In this document: positions 46,309-57,349 of the stretch, in pieces | How the letters are laid out: the number at the start of each line of letters is the position of its first letter | How positions within the stretch are numbered: the stretch's first letter is position 1 | Translations under genes and position numbers: made by a program | DNA from: Pacificibacter marinus | GTDB taxonomy: Bacteria > Pseudomonadota > Alphaproteobacteria > Rhodobacterales > Rhodobacteraceae | Assembly (NCBI RefSeq): GCF_900109555.1 | Contig: NZ_FNZV01000009.1 | Coordinates: forward strand, 62,001 to 126,000 | Length of the DNA stretch: 64,000 nucleotides | Direction: 5' to 3' | The notes under the pieces: model-generated | Seen by the model: only the letters and a program-made list of their open reading frames with translations | Database searches by the model: none | What the model was told of the DNA's origin: nothing

Positions 46309-47085
46309 CTATCCGCGTTCTTTCCAACGTTTCATTTGCCGCATCATGCCGTGCATCATCTGCACATCCATTTTTGTCATCGGCATCCGCGACCAAAGAT
46401 TGCGCAGGTTCAGTTTCATGCTGGCCGCTTTGGCTTCGGGGTAAAAGAAACCCGCTTTTTCCAGCGTCTCTTCGTAGTGATCGCCCATCTTTTCCACCTC
46501 GATATGACCCGCCCAATCGGTGCCCGCCATTTCGACCACTTCAGGCACGATATCTGCGGTTTGACGACGCCATTCATAGGCGGTGAGCAACACACATTGC
46601 GCCAAATTCAATGAAGGAAATTGGGGATTAATCGGCACGGTGATCAAAGCGTTGGCGTGGATCACGTCTTCGTTCTCAAGCCCGGCACGTTCAGGGCCAA
46701 ACATCACGCCGACCTTACCGCCATTGGCGATAATTGCACGGGCATGTTCCATAGCGCGCTCGGGCGACATCACGGGTTTGGTGATGTCACGCATCCGCGC
46801 TGTGGTGGCAAACACATAGTCGCAATCGGCCAAAGCATCAGGCACAGTATCGAACATACCAGCCTCGTCCAAAAGACGCCCCGCCCCCGACGCCATGGCG
46901 ATAGCTTTTTGGCTGGGCCAGCCATCACGCGGATCAACAATGCGCATCCGGTCTAGGCCAAAATTCCACATCGCACGCGCTGCGCCACCGATGTTTTCAC
47001 CCATTTGCGGGCGCACCAAAACGAACACAGGTGTCGGACCTGAGAGGTCAAAATCTGGGGCATCTGGGCTGGTGTTGATGGGCAT
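46309..47085 (-). CDS. trmJ: tRNA (cytidine/uridine-2'-O-)-methyltransferase TrmJ
   Basis: 258-residue SPOUT-fold enzyme that methylates the ribose at position 32 of some tRNAs. Motifs FVLVRPQMGENIGGAARAMW, VGVMFGPERAGLENEDV and IPINPQFPSLNLAQ (here VPINPQFPSLNLAQ) are the hallmark of TrmJ/TrmH proteins. It is divergent from the ThiE-like gene. Confidence 0.93.
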   Translation of the reverse strand: MPINTSPDAPDFDLSGPTPVFVLVRPQMGENIGGAARAMWNFGLDRMRIVDPRDGWPSQKAIAMASGAGRLLDEAGMFDTVPDALADCDYVFATTARMRDITKPVMSPERAMEHARAIIANGGKVGVMFGPERAGLENEDVIHANALITVPINPQFPSLNLAQCVLLTAYEWRRQTADIVPEVVEMAGTDWAGHIEVEKMGDHYEETLEKAGFFYPEAKAASMKLNLRNLWSRMPMTKMDVQMMHGMMRQMKRWKERG

Positions 47086-47230
47086 CTGTGCGGACCTTTA
47101 CTTATATCAAGCGCTTGCTTTGGCGGGTAATAGGCGCAAGCGTGTGAAATCGCAAGGCGCGGGGCATTGTGAAGCCTTTCATAGGGCCATTAAACCCGCT
47201 ATATCGGGCAAAACGCCAAAGGAGTCACCC

Positions 47231-47860
47231 ATGTCCGATCAAGACCAATCCGAAGTGCCGCAAATCTATTTGCTAACGCCTTCGGCTTTCGATGTCGCAA
47301 CATTTCCCGCGCAGTTGGCGCAGATTTTGGATGATCACGACATTGCATGTGTGCGCTTGGCGCTTGCCAGCAAAGATGAGATTGACCTTGGCCGTGCGGC
47401 TGATGCTGTGCGCGAAATCTGCCATGCGCGTGATGTGGCGGTTGTCATCGACTCCCATGTGGCCTTGGTCGAAAAACACGGGCTTGATGGCGTGCATCTG
47501 TTGGATGGCGCGCGCTCGGTACGTGATGTGCGCAAAACGCTGGGTGCGGATGCGATTGTCGGCGCATACTGCGGATCCACCCGTCATGATGGCATGACAG
47601 CTGGCGAAATTGGTGCTGATTACGTCGCCTTTGGTCCAGCGGGCACGAGCGGTTTGGGCACAGGCACACAAGCAGAAAAAGAACTGTTTGAATGGTGGTC
47701 TGCGATGATCGAAGTGCCCGTCGTGGCCGAGGGCGCGCTGGACGTGGACACCATCAAGGCATTGTCTCCACACACAGATTTCTTTGCCATTGGGGATGAA
47801 ATTTGGACCAAAGACAACCCAAGCGCCGCCTTAGGGGCTTTGATCGCAGCGATGACATAA
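47231..47860 (+). CDS. ThiE/TenI-like thiamine-phosphate-synthase-fold protein
   Basis: 209-residue TIM barrel. Residues such as GLDGVHLLDGARSVRDVRKT and GADYVAFGPAGTSG align with ThiE/TenI. Some positions usual for ThiE activity differ: the IND segment is IDSH, and GQ after GVHL is LD. So it may be a TenI-like or otherwise diverged member rather than a true thiamine phosphate synthase. AAAGGAG lies 7 nt before the ATG at 47231. No other thiamine genes or TPP riboswitch are nearby. Confidence 0.8.
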   Translation: MSDQDQSEVPQIYLLTPSAFDVATFPAQLAQILDDHDIACVRLALASKDEIDLGRAADAVREICHARDVAVVIDSHVALVEKHGLDGVHLLDGARSVRDVRKTLGADAIVGAYCGSTRHDGMTAGEIGADYVAFGPAGTSGLGTGTQAEKELFEWWSAMIEVPVVAEGALDVDTIKALSPHTDFFAIGDEIWTKDNPSAALGALIAAMT

Positions 47861-47882
47861 AGATTTGCTTCATAACCGATTT

Positions 47883-47905
47883 AAGGGGCCTTATGGCCCC
47901 TTTTT
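47883..47905 (+). terminator. Terminator after ThiE-like gene
   Basis: AAGGGGCC/GGCCCCTT stem with a TTAT loop, then T tract. 23 nt downstream of the stop. Confidence 0.85.
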
Positions 47906-47921
47906 CATGTCAATTTATATG

Positions 47922-48767
47922 TCAATCTTCGATGTATTTCTCGGGAATATCTGGCAGTCCAGACCGCACAGCTTTTTCGCACAAAAGCGCCATATCTTTA
48001 CGGTTGGGCACATCATTCACCGCGATGGGATCATGAAATACAATCGTAATGGTGCCTTGTATACGCGCCTTGAGAAACTTGACCAAAGACGGTCCAAATT
48101 CCATATCACCCCACCAGCCATAAAAGCGCGGATCAGCGCCCTCAGGCGATGTATAGCGCACAGTCACCGGCTGAATTGACAACTCATTGCGCAGCTCAGG
48201 GGCAAAAAAGGCCGCGAACAACGTCGGCTTGAACGGCAAAACTCGCAAGCTGTCAGTGGATGTGCCTTCGGGGAAAAACAAAAGCTTGTGCCCCATGTGC
48301 AGACGCTCTTCGAACAGGGCCTTTTGACGCCCCGCTTCTTTGCGATCCCGTGCAATAAACACGGTACCAGCGGCGCGGGCGAGCGGGCCTATACCTGCCC
48401 ACTTGGCCACCTCGGCCTTTGAGACGAAAAACACGCGTTGGCAGGCGTTTAGCGAAAAAATATCAAGCCATGAGCAATGATTTGCGACAACGGCCCCATG
48501 GCTTTTCATCGGCGTGCCGACCGTGTGCAAGGGAATGCCCATGATGCGCAAAGACACCCGCGAGACAAATCTTGGAAACTGTGACGACCAAGGCCGCCTT
48601 GCGCCGACGACAAGTCGCTCAATAGCCCGCGTCAGCAACATCAACACCAAGCACACAACAATCAGCGCAATAATGCTAGAGCCACGCAGAACCATCCGCA
48701 CCATATCAAACCGCTCAGTGCCCGTTTCAGTTGGTGGAATTTTGCTGTCCCATAAAGGCGCGCTCAT
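47922..48767 (-). CDS. olsA: Lyso-ornithine lipid acyltransferase OlsA (PlsC family)
   Basis: 281-residue acyltransferase with one N-terminal membrane segment and the motifs VVANHCSWLDIF (HX4D-like), FIARDR, and FFPEGTSTDSLRVL. It adds the second acyl chain to lyso-ornithine lipid; OlsA rather than a phosphatidic-acid enzyme is inferred from coupling to olsB. The ATG at 48767 overlaps the olsB stop (ATGA). Confidence 0.9.
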   Translation of the reverse strand: MSAPLWDSKIPPTETGTERFDMVRMVLRGSSIIALIVVCLVLMLLTRAIERLVVGARRPWSSQFPRFVSRVSLRIMGIPLHTVGTPMKSHGAVVANHCSWLDIFSLNACQRVFFVSKAEVAKWAGIGPLARAAGTVFIARDRKEAGRQKALFEERLHMGHKLLFFPEGTSTDSLRVLPFKPTLFAAFFAPELRNELSIQPVTVRYTSPEGADPRFYGWWGDMEFGPSLVKFLKARIQGTITIVFHDPIAVNDVPNRKDMALLCEKAVRSGLPDIPEKYIED

Positions 48768-49543
48768 CGAATACGCTCGCGGGTGTACATTTCTTTTTGA
48801 CGTGGTGACACTTGCGCGATGTCCAAAATCAAGCACACATCAATGGTGTTAAATGCGTGATCAATAAAGGCGCCCTCGCCCACAGTGCCCCCAAGACGCA
48901 AGTAAGCTTTGATCAGAGCAGGCACCAACAACATGGTCTTGCGCCTATCAATGTCTGCCTCTGGGATCAAATTCATATCTTGGAACTGGTCTTCTACAGC
49001 GCGCACCCGCAACGCTTTTGGGGCCAAGTGGCGATGGTGCAATAAAGACAAAGGTTCGGCCAGTTTGGACATATCGGTGCCATGAAACGAGGCCACGCCA
49101 AACAAGACATCAAACCCGCCTTCAAACACGTATTTCGCAAGACCCGCCCACATATGATACAGCGCTGTGCCTCCGCGATATTCAGGGGCCACACAGGATC
49201 TGCCCAGCTCCAAAAGCCGCTTTCCAGAGGCTTTGAGCACGGTCAAATCATATTCGTCTTCGGTGTAAAATCCGCCAATCTCTTTGGCCTTTTCATCAGT
49301 CAAAAGACGGTACACGCCAACACATTGTTCTAGCGGGTCTGGCGAACGGTTTTTATCGATCAGCATCAAGTGGTCATAAGCGGGATCAAAAGCGTCAGCT
49401 TCAAGTTCGGCCTCGTGATCAACCATTTCGCCACTCGACCCCAATTCTTGCACAAAAACCCGATAGCGAAGCCGCTGCGCCGCGCGCAAATCTTGAGCGC
49501 TCGTCGCAAAACGCAGTTCGAACTTAGGATCGAGGTCACTCAT
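48764..49543 (-). CDS. olsB: L-ornithine N-acyltransferase OlsB
   Basis: 259-residue GNAT-type acyl-ACP-dependent acyltransferase that makes lyso-ornithine lipid from ornithine. The family stretch RLRYRVFVQELG near the N-terminus and LELGRSCVAPEYRGGTALYH are present, as is the PKALRVRAVEDQF region. It forms a two-gene unit with olsA. Ornithine lipids can replace phospholipids under low phosphate in this group, which fits the lifestyle suggested by the pst system but no PHO box was found here. Confidence 0.92.
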   Translation of the reverse strand: MSDLDPKFELRFATSAQDLRAAQRLRYRVFVQELGSSGEMVDHEAELEADAFDPAYDHLMLIDKNRSPDPLEQCVGVYRLLTDEKAKEIGGFYTEDEYDLTVLKASGKRLLELGRSCVAPEYRGGTALYHMWAGLAKYVFEGGFDVLFGVASFHGTDMSKLAEPLSLLHHRHLAPKALRVRAVEDQFQDMNLIPEADIDRRKTMLLVPALIKAYLRLGGTVGEGAFIDHAFNTIDVCLILDIAQVSPRQKEMYTRERIR

Positions 49544-49782
49544 GTGGGGTCTTTTTAAAAAGGATGTGGTGGACGGGTTCTACGGGGTTCGCGGTATCAA
49601 TGCAACACAGCACACCAAAGGAACATCGAGAGCACACTCTATAGTTGTAAATCAAAGTCAAATCGCCACCATAGGGATAACAGGCGATCTAAATCAAACC
49701 TTAACCACAAGCAGATTACCCTAAACGCCCGAACTTGAACCGTACAATTCCTGCATGGTCAAACGACTTAAAAATAGGTCCG

Positions 49783-49965
49783 CTATTCAAACACCGCAAG
49801 GAGCGCAACACGGCGACTGTCAATGACGATTTTTCCAACCTGTTCAAACATAACGGTTAATTTCCCGTTAATATTAGATTGCACCTGCCCTTTGCCCCAA
49901 TCCGGTTGGCTTGGATGGCGGACAATCTGTCCAGGTTCGAACATTGCATTTAAATCATCTTTCAC
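49783..49965 (-). CDS. DUF3553 domain protein
   Basis: 60 residues: MKDDLNAMFEPGQIVRHPSQ, PDWGKGQVQSNINGKLTVMF, EQVGKIVIDSRRVALLAVFE. The FEPGQIVRHPSQPDWGKGQV motif is the short beta-barrel-like DUF3553 seen widely in alphaproteobacteria. The true start might be the ATG at 49941 (MFEPGQ). Divergent from the chpT gene. Confidence 0.85.
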   Translation of the reverse strand: MKDDLNAMFEPGQIVRHPSQPDWGKGQVQSNINGKLTVMFEQVGKIVIDSRRVALLAVFE

Positions 49966-50003
49966 TGCGCATTCCTTATGTTCACCCCACTTCAGGAGAT
50001 AAA

Positions 50004-50603
50004 ATGACCAAAGATTTGACCCGGGACATCGCCGCCATGATCGGTTCTCGTATTTGCCACGACCTGATCAGTCCTGTCGGTGCAATTTCCAATGGCGTTG
50101 AATTGCTGACCATGTCAACTGGCGATACAAGCCCTGAGTTGAGCCTTATCGCGGAGAGTGTCGAAAATGCAAATGCACGTGTGAAGTTTTTTCGCATTGC
50201 CTTTGGGATGGCGTCCCCTGGTCAAATGACCGGACGAAAAGAAATGTTGTCTATTTTCAATGCGATGGCCACCGCACGCTTAACATATGAATGGCTGCCT
50301 GAAACAGACATGCTGCGCGAAGAAGTGAAACTTGCTTGCCTGATGATGCTGTGTATTGAAACCGCTTTGCCGCGTGGTGGGATCATTCGCATCAGCAATG
50401 ACGATGGACAATGGAAAATCTGCGCAAACTCGGATCGGCTTGATCCTTCACCGGATTTATGGGCGCGTTTGGGCGCAGTCACCACCACCGAAGGCCTGAA
50501 ACCTTCAGAAGTTCAGTTTATTTTGGCACCTTTACAAGCAGACAGTCTCAATCGTCGTATTTCGACACACACGGATGATAGTATGTTGCGCTTGATCGCA
50601 TAG
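50004..50603 (+). CDS. chpT: ChpT-type histidine phosphotransferase
   Basis: 199-residue protein resembling a degenerate histidine kinase: the DHp helix contains the phospho-accepting His in SRICHDLISPVGAISNGVEL, followed by an inactive Bergerat-like domain. In Caulobacter ChpT passes phosphate from CckA to CtrA and CpdR. ATG at 50004 follows AGGAG; an in-frame extension upstream is non-homologous. Monocistronic with a strong terminator. Confidence 0.9.
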   Translation: MTKDLTRDIAAMIGSRICHDLISPVGAISNGVELLTMSTGDTSPELSLIAESVENANARVKFFRIAFGMASPGQMTGRKEMLSIFNAMATARLTYEWLPETDMLREEVKLACLMMLCIETALPRGGIIRISNDDGQWKICANSDRLDPSPDLWARLGAVTTTEGLKPSEVQFILAPLQADSLNRRISTHTDDSMLRLIA

Positions 50604-50638
50604 AGGTTTGTGGCCTTTTCCCTCCCAAGAGGTCACAC

Positions 50639-50669
50639 AAAAGGCGCGCCACATCGGGCGCGCCTTTTT
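50639..50669. terminator. Bidirectional terminator between chpT and proA
   Basis: AAGGCGCGCC/GGCGCGCCTT perfect stem, loop ACATCG, T tract on plus and an A tract to the left. It serves convergent chpT and proA. Confidence 0.85.
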
Positions 50670-50706
50670 AAGTAACGTTCCGTCATTTCTGCCAGAACAG
50701 CCAAAC

Positions 50707-51965
50707 CTAAGACCGCGTGGCCCCGTTTGATGTCACCAAATACTTGAACGATGTCAATTGTTCCGCCCCAACAGGCCCGCGTGCGTGCATCTTGCCTGTT
50801 GCGATTCCAATCTCGCCCCCCATGCCAAATTCACCGCCATCGGCAAATTGCGTGGACGAATTGTGCATCAAAATGGCGCTGTCGATACGTTCAAAAAACC
50901 GTGCCACATGGTCGGGCGTCTCGGAAATAATGCAATCCGTGTGCGATGATGAATACTCGTGGATATGCGCAATTGCGCCATCAATATCATCGACAACCTT
51001 GGCTGCAATGATGCTATCAAGATACTCACAGCCCCAATCATCATCCGTGGCCAGCACAACACCTTTGATAGCTTGCAGGGCCTTATCCCCACGCACTTCA
51101 ATCCCAGCCGCGATCAGTGCTTTGATCACATCTACACCAAGAGTGTCCGCTATACCTTTGTGAATCAACAAACATTCGGCAGCGCCGCAAATGCCAGTCC
51201 GCCGTGTTTTGGCGTTGATTACCACATCCATCGCTTTTTTCGGATCGCTAGAGGCATCCAAGAATATGTGGACGATCCCCTCAAGATGGGCAAAAACAGG
51301 CACGCGAGCCTCTCGTTGCACCAATCCGACAAGACCCTTGCCGCCGCGCGGTACGATCACGTCGATATAGTCGGTCATGGTCAGCATTTCTTTCACGGCT
51401 TCGCGGTCCCGCGTCGGCACGCGTTGAATTGCATCAGCTGGCAGACCAGCCGAGACAAGCCCCTCAACAAGGCATTCATGGATCAAACCAGAAGAATGAA
51501 AGCTCTCAGATCCACCGCGCAAAATCACCGCATTGCCCGCTTTCAAGCACAAAGCACCAGCGTCAGCCGTCACATTCGGGCGCGATTCATAGATCACACC
51601 AATCACCCCAAGCGGTGTGCGTGTCCGCTTGATGTGAATACCAGAAGGCATGTCCCATTCGGCAATCACGTCGCCGACTGGGTCTTTTTGCTCGGCGACG
51701 GTGCGCAGCGCATCCATGATGCCGCGAATACGGTCTTCGTCTAGTTTAAGCCGGTCGAGCATGGCATCGGTCAGACCTTTGTCGTGCCCGAATGCCATGT
51801 CTTTATCGTTGGCAGTCATGATTTCAGCGCGGCGGGCCCAAATCGCATCAGCCGCCCCAATCAAGGCCGCATATTTGCGTTCAGCAGAGGCATAGCCCAA
51901 CTCAGCCGCAGCCGCTTTTGCACGTTTACCGATGTCTTGCATCAGCTCGGAAATGTTCACATCTG

Positions 51966-51969
<4 letters not shown>
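50707..51969 (-). CDS. proA: Gamma-glutamyl phosphate reductase
   Basis: 420-residue enzyme of proline synthesis that reduces glutamyl phosphate to glutamate semialdehyde. Motifs [20 protein letters not shown] and catalytic Cys in [16 protein letters not shown]. The start overlaps the proB stop (ATGA), so proB-proA are coupled. Confidence 0.97.
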
Positions 51970-54112
<2,143 letters not shown>

Positions 54113-54348
54113 TCAGACCCGAGACTTAACGTGCGGGCGCGGCAATTTCAATGTGCCTTATGCGCGTGATAGCGGTCGGGCGTAAGAGTTAAAATGCGGG
54201 ATTTGGTCTGTTTGCCCCGCAGTTTCGATAATTTTAGTTGTTTTATTGCGGTCCGTTGCCAAAGGCTTCGACTGGTACCTACCTTTGCGCACTCAAAGTC
54301 AAACCAGAGCGGCAAAACTATGTGCAAATCCCAGCGCACATTCGCGTT

Positions 54349-54382
54349 GATCAAGGGCGCCTATAACGGGATGCCCTTGATC
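54349..54382. repeat. Perfect inverted repeat downstream of GNAT gene
   Basis: GATCAAGGGC and GCCCTTGATC form a 10-bp perfect stem around 14 nt, 14 nt after the GNAT stop. No T tract. It may act as a terminator or mRNA end structure. Confidence 0.6.
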
Positions 54383-54395
54383 TTATCACATGGGA

Positions 54396-54953
54396 TCAAT
54401 CGAGTTTACGCACATAAGTCCATGTCGGCACACGCGCTCCACGCGCCACACTAAAGGTTTCCGCATCGCCCAAGTATTCAAAGCCTGCGTTGGTCACAAC
54501 ACGTGCCGAGGCTTGGTTGTCTTGGAAAATTTCCGCAAACATAGTCTTGTCTCCCAAAGGATTGGCAGCGACCAGCGCGTTGAGTGCAGATGACGCAATA
54601 CCGGTGCCCCAAAAAGACGGCGCAACCCAAAAGCTGACCTCGGATTGACCACGCTCAAGCGGCTTAAGTTGCATCACACCAAGCACTTCGGACAAGCCGG
54701 CAGTTTCGCCATCGAGAATATAGGTGTGAAGCTCAACTTTGGGGTCAAGCGATCTGGCAATGAAGGCTTCGGTCGCGCCCGGCGGCAAGGGGTGCGGCAA
54801 AGACCGCGACGCCATGGCAACGCGTTTATCACCCGCATAGAGTGACAACAGCCCAACGTCAGACGTCTTAGGCGCGCGCAGTGTAAAACGATCCGCTTTA
54901 ATCGGAACTTGTGTCACAGCAATGTCGCGCACGATGGTATGGTCCAATTTCAT
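54396..54953 (-). CDS. GNAT family N-acetyltransferase (RimJ/RimL-like)
   Basis: 185 residues with the Acetyltransf_3 fold: DRFTLRAPKTSDVGLL, the acetyl-CoA loop VAPSFWGTGIASSALNALVA and FQDNQASARVVTNAGFEYLG. Substrate unknown. The ATG at 54953 has AGGAGGAGA upstream. It sits between rpmA and obgE in the ribosomal-proline cluster. Confidence 0.9.
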   Translation of the reverse strand: MKLDHTIVRDIAVTQVPIKADRFTLRAPKTSDVGLLSLYAGDKRVAMASRSLPHPLPPGATEAFIARSLDPKVELHTYILDGETAGLSEVLGVMQLKPLERGQSEVSFWVAPSFWGTGIASSALNALVAANPLGDKTMFAEIFQDNQASARVVTNAGFEYLGDAETFSVARGARVPTWTYVRKLD

Positions 54954-55106
54954 ATCTCTCCTCCTCGAAGAGTAACTCATAATAGCGTCCCCCTCCCAAG
55001 GGGCGCTGGCAACAGTCCCTAGACAAGGAAACTGTCGATATTTTTAACATGTTCACTGTTTACATAAGGTCAGTAGATGACCCTACCAAGACACGGGGCA
55101 TCACAA

Positions 55107-55137
55107 AATAAAAGGGACCGGCCTAATGGCCGATCCC
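55107..55137 (-). terminator. Terminator of rplU-rpmA
   Basis: Minus strand: GGGATCGGCC-ATTA-GGCCGGTCCC followed by TTTTATTTT, 26 nt beyond the rpmA stop. Confidence 0.85.
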
Positions 55138-55162
55138 TAGATTTTAAACCATCAAGGTCGGC

Positions 55163-55432
55163 TTATTCAGCGGCCTCAGCCACTGGAAGCACGGAAATGA
55201 AGGTACGTTTTTTAAGACCCTTGTGGAATTTCACATTACCTTCGACTGTTGCGAAGATTGTGTGATCCTTGCCAAGGCCTACGCCTTCACCTGGGTAAAA
55301 CTTTGTGCCGCGCTGACGCACGATGATGTTGCCTGCGATTGCAGCCTGACCACCGTAGAGTTTAACGCCGAGACGACGACCAGCTGAGTCGCGACCGTTG
55401 CGGGATGAACCGCCTGCTTTTTTATGTGCCAT
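55163..55432 (-). CDS. rpmA: Large ribosomal subunit protein bL27
   Basis: 89 residues starting [20 protein letters not shown], with [20 protein letters not shown]. Standard bL27 without an N-terminal propeptide. It lies 22 nt after rplU. Confidence 0.97.
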   Translation of the reverse strand: MAHKKAGGSSRNGRDSAGRRLGVKLYGGQAAIAGNIIVRQRGTKFYPGEGVGLGKDHTIFATVEGNVKFHKGLKKRTFISVLPVAEAAE

Positions 55433-55454
55433 GGTGTGCTCTCCTTAACTCTAC

Positions 55455-56057
55455 TTACTTCGCCAAAGCTTTGGCTTGATCAACCCAGTCCGCTTTCACT
55501 TTGACTGCGTCAAATGTGTCAACGTCTACGGCTGCGAGTGCTGCGAAAGATGTGATACCAGCTTCAACCAATTTCTTGGCAGCAGCAGGACCCACACCGT
55601 TGATTGCAGTCAGATCGTCTGCACCAGCGGCAGCTGCAGGAGCAGCTTTTTTCGCGGCTGCAGCTTTTGGAGCCGCAGTTGAACCAGCACCGTGTGCTTC
55701 TTTACGTGCAAGGCTTGCACCTACAGCGGCTTTTACACCAGAAGCGTCGGCACCTTTTTCAAGGATATCCGTGATACGCAACAATGTGAGTTGCTGACGG
55801 TGGCCTTTGGTCCGTTTGGAAGAGTGCTTACGACGACGCTTAACGAAGTTGATAAGCTTTTCGCCTTTGATCTGGTCGATCACTTCGGCTTGAACGGCAG
55901 CGCCTTCAACCAAAGGGGCACCAACAGTGGAACCAACCATGAGAATCTCGTTGAACTGGATTTTTTCACCAGCTGCGACAGCGAGCTTTTCAACGCGCAA
56001 AACGTCACCGCTTTGTACTTTGTATTGCTTACCGCCAGTTTTCAGAACTGCGAACAT
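55455..56057 (-). CDS. rplU: Large ribosomal subunit protein bL21 with helix-hairpin-helix tail
   Basis: 200 residues, almost twice the usual 103. The first ~100 are bL21 (MFAVLKTGGKQYKVQSGDVL; RRRKHSSKRTKGHRQQLTLL). Then comes an Ala/Lys-rich linker (AAPKAAAAKKAAPAAAAGA) and a helix-hairpin-helix-like domain (DDLTAINGVGPAAAKKLVEA, GITSFAALAAVD). Such extensions occur in Rhodobacteraceae. The role of the tail is unknown; DNA/RNA or protein binding is an inference from the fold. Confidence 0.93.
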   Translation of the reverse strand: MFAVLKTGGKQYKVQSGDVLRVEKLAVAAGEKIQFNEILMVGSTVGAPLVEGAAVQAEVIDQIKGEKLINFVKRRRKHSSKRTKGHRQQLTLLRITDILEKGADASGVKAAVGASLARKEAHGAGSTAAPKAAAAKKAAPAAAAGADDLTAINGVGPAAAKKLVEAGITSFAALAAVDVDTFDAVKVKADWVDQAKALAK

Positions 56058-56358
56058 GCAGTCGTCCTTTCAATATACCCGCGTTCTTTGGCCCTTTTGC
56101 ATCTAGGTTGCCCCAATGCGCCAGTGTTTGATGCCTCGAACAGCGCGTCCCTCAGTGGGGACGAGATTTTTCAAAACCTATTGAATGAGATCTGCAAAAC
56201 AGGATTTCCCAAATCAATAGCCCTCGGCTGCACCTATGGTACGCCAAGTGGCGCGTGTATCAAGTTTTCAGGGCAACATGTCAAGACTGCAATGGGCGTT
56301 TGGCAAGGTTTCTTTAGATATCACCGCAAAACGCCCGAACCCGAACAGCTTAAAGGCC
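56058..56358. other. Intergenic region upstream of rplU
   Basis: 301 bp between the DUF2059 gene and rplU, both on the minus strand. It should hold the rplU promoter. No gene, tRNA or strong hairpin was recognised. Confidence 0.4.
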
Positions 56359-57195
56359 TTATAACTCTTCGCCTTCGAAATTTTTCAGCAATGTCGCAGT
56401 TCCCGCACCGAGGCCGCGCGCCAAATCTGCGTAGACATTATCGAATGCCGCAAACATAGCGAGATTAAGTGCCCGACCAGCTTCGGACCGACCAAAATCA
56501 ACATAAGCGCCAAAATCGGCTTCATTCAGGGGCTCATACGCCAAGGCGGAAAAGCCATACACCCATTCACTTACGTGCGCACGAGCCTCAGGCTCACCGG
56601 CCCACACTTCGCGCATGATTTCGGATTCATCCAGAGCAAGATCGCCAGGAGAGCCCGCGCTGAACCCGCGATAATAGGCAATATCAGAGTTGAGTGAGCC
56701 AACAATGTTGAGTTCGATCAAGTCATTTACTGTGACGTAGTCTTCTATCAATTGTGCGCGTTTGCTTTGCGGATCAAGTTCGGCCCAAAGATCACCTGCG
56801 GCCGCCAAAACGGCCTCATCTGCAATGGCTTTGCGGGCGTTTAATTCAAGATCAGCGATTTGACGCCCCAGATCGGTTTCAAAAAACGCAACGATTGGGG
56901 TCAAATCGGTTGTTCCCAAAGCATCGTTTAACTCAGCCCGAAAGGCATCTTTCATCGTCGCCTCGTCGTAAAGGCGGACCATCATTTGGTCCCATGCAAA
57001 TCGCGGCACACCAAGGTCCGCATCAGCGGTTTCATCCGCCATGCTGCGGCCTTCTTCGGCCAGAACTTCAATCACCTCTTCAAACTTCATCAAGTCCATA
57101 AGCCGATCGATTGGAGCGGCAGATACGGGTAAAACCCCAAGAGTGCCGATCAAGACGGACACACAAAAGGCACGCAGCGGTAGATGTTTGATCAT
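56359..57195 (-). CDS. DUF2059 domain periplasmic protein
   Basis: 278 residues with a signal peptide (FCVSVLIGTLGVLPVSAAP) and two DUF2059-like repeats rich in helix (YDEATMKDAFRAELNDALG; FFETDLGRQIADLELNARKA; YVDFGRSEAGRALNLAMFAA). Periplasmic, function unknown. Confidence 0.82.
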   Translation of the reverse strand: MIKHLPLRAFCVSVLIGTLGVLPVSAAPIDRLMDLMKFEEVIEVLAEEGRSMADETADADLGVPRFAWDQMMVRLYDEATMKDAFRAELNDALGTTDLTPIVAFFETDLGRQIADLELNARKAIADEAVLAAAGDLWAELDPQSKRAQLIEDYVTVNDLIELNIVGSLNSDIAYYRGFSAGSPGDLALDESEIMREVWAGEPEARAHVSEWVYGFSALAYEPLNEADFGAYVDFGRSEAGRALNLAMFAAFDNVYADLARGLGAGTATLLKNFEGEEL

Positions 57196-57349
57196 GGTGA
57201 ATCCAAAGTTAAGAATTGAAGTCCATTTTAAGGCCTATTCCCATATAACATAAGCAGACCATCGGACATATCCAAGAGCCACACAGGTTTGTGATAAATG
57301 ATGCGCTTTATTGCCGAAAGTTTGCCACACGCATCACTCGGCGAAGGCC

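Noticed and set aside
47100-47230. TPP riboswitch ahead of the ThiE-like gene
   Set aside because: No conserved CTGAGA-type or GGGTG...ACCTGA elements found.
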